Shown piece by piece: positions 6,254-8,745 of a stretch of DNA of 8,745 nucleotides. The stretch spans positions 1 to 8,745 of the forward strand of contig CACZQU010000053.1 of assembly GCA_902783305.1 (NCBI GenBank), written 5' to 3'. The DNA comes from an uncultured Lachnospiraceae bacterium. GTDB taxonomy: Bacteria > Bacillota > Clostridia > Lachnospirales > Lachnospiraceae. Each line of letters begins with the position of its first letter. The first letter of the stretch is position 1. The translations under genes were made by a program, and so were the position numbers. The notes beneath the pieces were generated by a model. That model saw only the letters and a list, made by a program, of their open reading frames with translations, ran no database searches and was not told the DNA's origin.

Positions 6254-6256
6254 AAA

Positions 6257-8152
6257 ATGATCAGAAAGAAAAAAAACCGGAAGGCCTTGATGCTTTTTGC
6301 GGCACTTGGGCTGGGTCTGGCTGCTGCGGCTTGCTGCGTGGCAGCAGACGACGCCCTTGAACCTGTTCACGTGTGCGTGCACGATCCGTCCATTATTCAG
6401 GACAAGGATGGGAAGTACTATCTCCTGGGATCCCATACGGCCTCCGCGGTGTCGGAGGATCTTATCCAATGGACGCAGCTGAACTGGGATTATGGAAACG
6501 GGAAAGACTTGCCCTTCTACGGCGATCTGCAGGAAACCTTTGCCGTTCCTTTTCAGTGGGCAGGGTTTGACGACGGCGACTGTGCGGGAAACGGGTATGC
6601 CATATGGGCGCCGGACATGATCTGGGATCCATATTATGAATGGGAGGACGGATCAGAGGGCGCGTATCTTCTGTACGTGTGCACCTCCTCCACCTGGAGA
6701 AGATCCTGTATCTGCTATCTGGCGGGAAAAGAACTGACCGGGCCGTTTTCCTATGTCGATACGGTTCTGTATTCCGGATTTACGAAAAACGGAGAGCCGG
6801 ACGGAAACAGCAGCAGGAATACCGCCTGGGATCAGGATTACCTGAACCTGAAGACCCTGGTGGAAAAGGGAAGCGCCGGCGGGGGGATCGACGGGATCAG
6901 CGAAAAGTGGTTTTCCCAGGGCGGAGACTGGGATCACACCTATGCGCCGAATGCTATTGATCCCAACCTGTTCTTTGATGCCGGAGGGGAACGGCTGTAT
7001 CTGTCCTACGGCTCCTGGTCCGGAGGATTATGGCTTCTGGAGCTGGATCCGGCGACAGGTGAGCCCTTCTACCCGGGCGAGGACGGCGTAGACGAATTAT
7101 CCGGAAACGAAGTGGACCGGTATTTCGGGATTCACCTGATCGGGGGAGACCACGCTTCGGGAGAAGGACCCTATATCCGGTATGACGCACAAAGCGGTTA
7201 CTATTACCTGTATTGCACCTATGGAGGTCTGTTTTCCTCCGGCGGATACAATATGAGACTGTTCCGGTCGGAAAACGTGAGCGGACCTTACCTTGACGCG
7301 GCGGGGAATCATGCAGAGGAAAACAAGGGAAATCAGGACCGGTACGGGATCAAGCTCATCGGGAATTACAGCTTCTACAACCAGATCGGAAAAAAGGCAG
7401 CCGGGCATAATTCGCAGCTGACGACCCAGGATAATGAGCGGTATCTGATTTATCATCAGCGATTTGATATCACTCCCCAGCTGGAGGCCCATGAGGTCCG
7501 TGTCCACCAGCAGTTCCTGAACGAGGATGGCTGGCCGGTTACCGCGGTTTATGAATACCGGGGAGAAAAGCCGGAGCATTACAGCGCACAGGATGTCGAG
7601 GGCAGATATGAATTTGTGAATCACGGGACCAAAACCGACGGGAATATGCTTACGACAGGTCTTCTGACGCTGCTTCCGGAAGGCAAGGTGGAAGGTGCGG
7701 CCCAGGGAAGCTGGGAGATGTCTGATTCCGGCCAGGACTTTGATTATCTTACCATGACTCTGGACGGAGTCGTATACAAGGGGATCTTTTTCCGCCAGAG
7801 AAAGGAAAACGCTGATCCGGAGCCGGTGATGACCTTTACCTGCATCGGAGAGGATAATACCTGTGTGTGGGGATCTGCCGCTTCTGAGGAGGAAGGCGGG
7901 CAGATGGCGGTGGAAACGGCCGCCGAGGCGCTGAAAAAGGAGATCCTGAAGGCGGTAAAGGCTCACGACATGCTTCCTTCGCAGATTCTGGACTGCGAGG
8001 TGGCCTGGCACAGCCCGGATCAGGACGTGATCACGGACGAAGGACAGGTTCTTGTCCCTTCCGAAACGGTCAAGCTGGATCTTGAAGCCACGATTACAAG
8101 CGGCGGAACGGAAATCTCCCGGACCTATCATGTGACGGTGAGGCCGGAGTGA
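6257..8152 (+). CDS. Secreted GH43 endo-alpha-1,5-L-arabinanase-like enzyme (Abn2-type) with C-terminal Ig-like domain
   Basis: 631 residues from ATG 6257. Basic N-terminus (MIRKKKNRKA) and a hydrophobic core (11-25), then either a lipoprotein cut at AAA-C26 or signal peptidase I after VAA30. The five-bladed propeller has the GH43 triad: base D43 in 'VHDPSII', D235 in 'APNAIDPNLFF', acid E303 in 'ASGEGPYI'. 'AGHNS' (H384) matches the calcium-ligand region of arabinanases. After ~395, 'HEVRVHQQFLNEDGWPV' and the beta domain to ~538 match the extra domain of B. subtilis Abn2. The last ~75 residues ('ILDCEVAWHSPDQDVI', ending 'YHVTVRPE') look like a bacterial Ig-like domain. It would cut arabinan outside the cell, feeding the importer. 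An in-frame ATG at 6185 is rejected: it would add 24 residues before the signal peptide. Exo- versus endo-action is not decided by sequence. Confidence 0.9.
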   Translation: MIRKKKNRKALMLFAALGLGLAAAACCVAADDALEPVHVCVHDPSIIQDKDGKYYLLGSHTASAVSEDLIQWTQLNWDYGNGKDLPFYGDLQETFAVPFQWAGFDDGDCAGNGYAIWAPDMIWDPYYEWEDGSEGAYLLYVCTSSTWRRSCICYLAGKELTGPFSYVDTVLYSGFTKNGEPDGNSSRNTAWDQDYLNLKTLVEKGSAGGGIDGISEKWFSQGGDWDHTYAPNAIDPNLFFDAGGERLYLSYGSWSGGLWLLELDPATGEPFYPGEDGVDELSGNEVDRYFGIHLIGGDHASGEGPYIRYDAQSGYYYLYCTYGGLFSSGGYNMRLFRSENVSGPYLDAAGNHAEENKGNQDRYGIKLIGNYSFYNQIGKKAAGHNSQLTTQDNERYLIYHQRFDITPQLEAHEVRVHQQFLNEDGWPVTAVYEYRGEKPEHYSAQDVEGRYEFVNHGTKTDGNMLTTGLLTLLPEGKVEGAAQGSWEMSDSGQDFDYLTMTLDGVVYKGIFFRQRKENADPEPVMTFTCIGEDNTCVWGSAASEEEGGQMAVETAAEALKKEILKAVKAHDMLPSQILDCEVAWHSPDQDVITDEGQVLVPSETVKLDLEATITSGGTEISRTYHVTVRPE

Positions 8153-8218
8153 AAAGCATTCCGCCCAAAAGGGCTTGCTGCTGAACTACGGATGGAACGG
8201 AAATCACACAGGAGCATC

Positions 8219-8268
8219 AACGCTTACGGATATCCGGCGGAGTACCGGATATCCGTAAGCGTTTTTTT
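8219..8268 (+). terminator. Strong intrinsic terminator after the GH43 gene
   Basis: A perfect 17-bp stem: CGCTTACGGATATCCGG (8221-8237) and CCGGATATCCGTAAGCG (8245-8261), loop CGGAGTA, then seven T residues. The two A residues at 8219-8220 can pair with the first two T residues. The opposite strand has no T-run, so it works in the plus direction. It separates the arabinan genes from the next transcription unit. Confidence 0.95.
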
Positions 8269-8285
8269 GGTCAAATAATTCAGAC

Positions 8286-8314
8286 TTCACAAAAAGACGG
8301 TTTTCGTATAGAAT
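8286..8314 (+). promoter_or_regulatory. Promoter of the downstream membrane-protein gene
   Basis: TTCACA (8286-8291) and TAGAAT (8309-8314) are each one mismatch from consensus, with a 17-base spacer. It lies 17 bases after the terminator's T-run. The predicted start (~8321) gives a leader of about 50 nt containing a short hairpin (8333-8348). Confidence 0.7.
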
Positions 8315-8371
8315 GGAAAGATCAGAAAAATATATGCCTGCGGGCATAATCATGAAGAGAGGAAAGATTCA

Positions 8372-8745
8372 ATGCTCAATTACCTGAAGATATTTTTGAT
8401 CTCCATGGTTCCTCTGATCGAGCTCAGAGGAGCAATTCCATATTCACAGTTTCTGGGGCTTCCGATTGTCACCTCTTATGTGGTCTGCATCATCGGAAAC
8501 ATGCTTCCCGTTCCGGTGATTTACCTTTTTGCGCGGAAGGTGCTGGAATGGGGAAAGGATAAACCGGTAATCGGCGGCTTTTTCCGTTTCTGCCTGGAAA
8601 AAGGGGAGAAGGGAGGAAAGAAGCTGACGGCAAAAGCCGGACGGGGACTTTTTGTCGCGCTGATGCTGTTTGTCGGAATTCCTCTCCCGGGAACCGGAGC
8701 ATGGACAGGTACACTGGCGGCAAGTATACTCGACATGGATTTCAA
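8372..8745 (+). CDS. Small multidrug-export family membrane protein (COG2426-like), partial, runs off the right edge
   Basis: 124 complete codons are visible without a stop. The start ATG at 8372 has AGAGGA (8358-8363) 8 bases upstream. The N-terminal 'VPLIELRGAIPYS' (13-25) is the hallmark of the COG2426 / 'putative small multi-drug export protein' family. A second conserved 'FVGIPLPGTGAWTG' motif lies at 100-113. Hydrophobic segments are at about 5-16, 33-54 and 92-120, with a basic, glycine-rich cytoplasmic-looking loop (55-91). The family's export role is only a name-level prediction; no substrate is established to my knowledge. It has its own promoter behind a strong terminator, so it is not part of the arabinan operon. 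Confidence 0.85.
   Translation, partial: MLNYLKIFLISMVPLIELRGAIPYSQFLGLPIVTSYVVCIIGNMLPVPVIYLFARKVLEWGKDKPVIGGFFRFCLEKGEKGGKKLTAKAGRGLFVALMLFVGIPLPGTGAWTGTLAASILDMDF

Noticed and set aside
6185..6256. Upstream in-frame ATG (6185) for the GH43 gene
   Set aside because: The frame would translate through the terminator-like T10 and place 24 residues before a normal signal peptide.
7097..8131. Long open frame (344 codons) on the minus strand within the GH43 gene
   Set aside because: Same reasoning; the plus-strand protein has intact catalytic residues and domains over this range.
8163..8174. GCCC-AAAA-GGGC small hairpin after the GH43 stop
   Set aside because: Only 4 bp with no T-run; the 17-bp terminator just downstream explains transcript ending.
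1..8745. CRISPR array, insertion sequence, tRNA/rRNA, phage or defence genes
   Set aside because: No regularly spaced repeats, transposase motifs, terminal inverted repeats or RNA-gene signatures were seen on either strand.

Overview
The window looks like a piece of a Lachnospiraceae-type (Clostridia, Firmicutes) chromosome. The reasons are moderately GC-rich genes with strong AGGAGG-type ribosome sites, consensus sigma-A promoters in AT-rich gaps, a DUF6171-type small Cys-rich protein of a kind I associate with that family, and an ABC sugar importer encoded without its own ATPase. This is inferred from the reading alone; no search was run.

Layout. Positions 1-647 (minus) hold the first ~215 codons of an ArsR-type winged-helix regulator cut by the left edge. 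It is divergent from the rest across a 330-base AT-rich control region (648-977) with a near-consensus promoter (773-801), two palindromes and a ~170-nt leader. On the plus strand follow a sugar-binding protein (978-2318), a strong intercistronic hairpin (2356-2388), two MalF/MalG-type permeases (2416-3315, 3317-4207), a GH51 intracellular alpha-L-arabinofuranosidase (4228-5757) and a DUF6171-type protein (5816-6145). A control gap with a perfect -10 and an odd T10 terminator comes next (6146-6256), then a secreted GH43 Abn2-like arabinanase (6257-8152) and a textbook terminator (8219-8268). A separate promoter then drives the start of a small-multidrug-export-type membrane protein (8372 to the right edge).

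How it works together. The gene set is a compact arabinan/arabino-oligosaccharide utilisation locus. The secreted GH43 enzyme would cut alpha-1,5-arabinan outside the cell. The binding protein and two permeases, powered by a shared MsmX/UgpC-type ATPase encoded elsewhere, would import the oligosaccharides. The cytoplasmic GH51 enzyme would release L-arabinose. Downstream arabinose genes (isomerase, kinase, epimerase) are not in the window. The divergent regulator is the obvious candidate controller.

I do not see a wholly new system. The points worth a second look are the non-AraR regulator with a large extra domain, a candidate operator inside the transcribed leader, a binding protein with no lipobox in an apparently Gram-positive organism, the DUF6171-type gene inside a sugar operon, and the unusual terminator in front of the GH43 gene.
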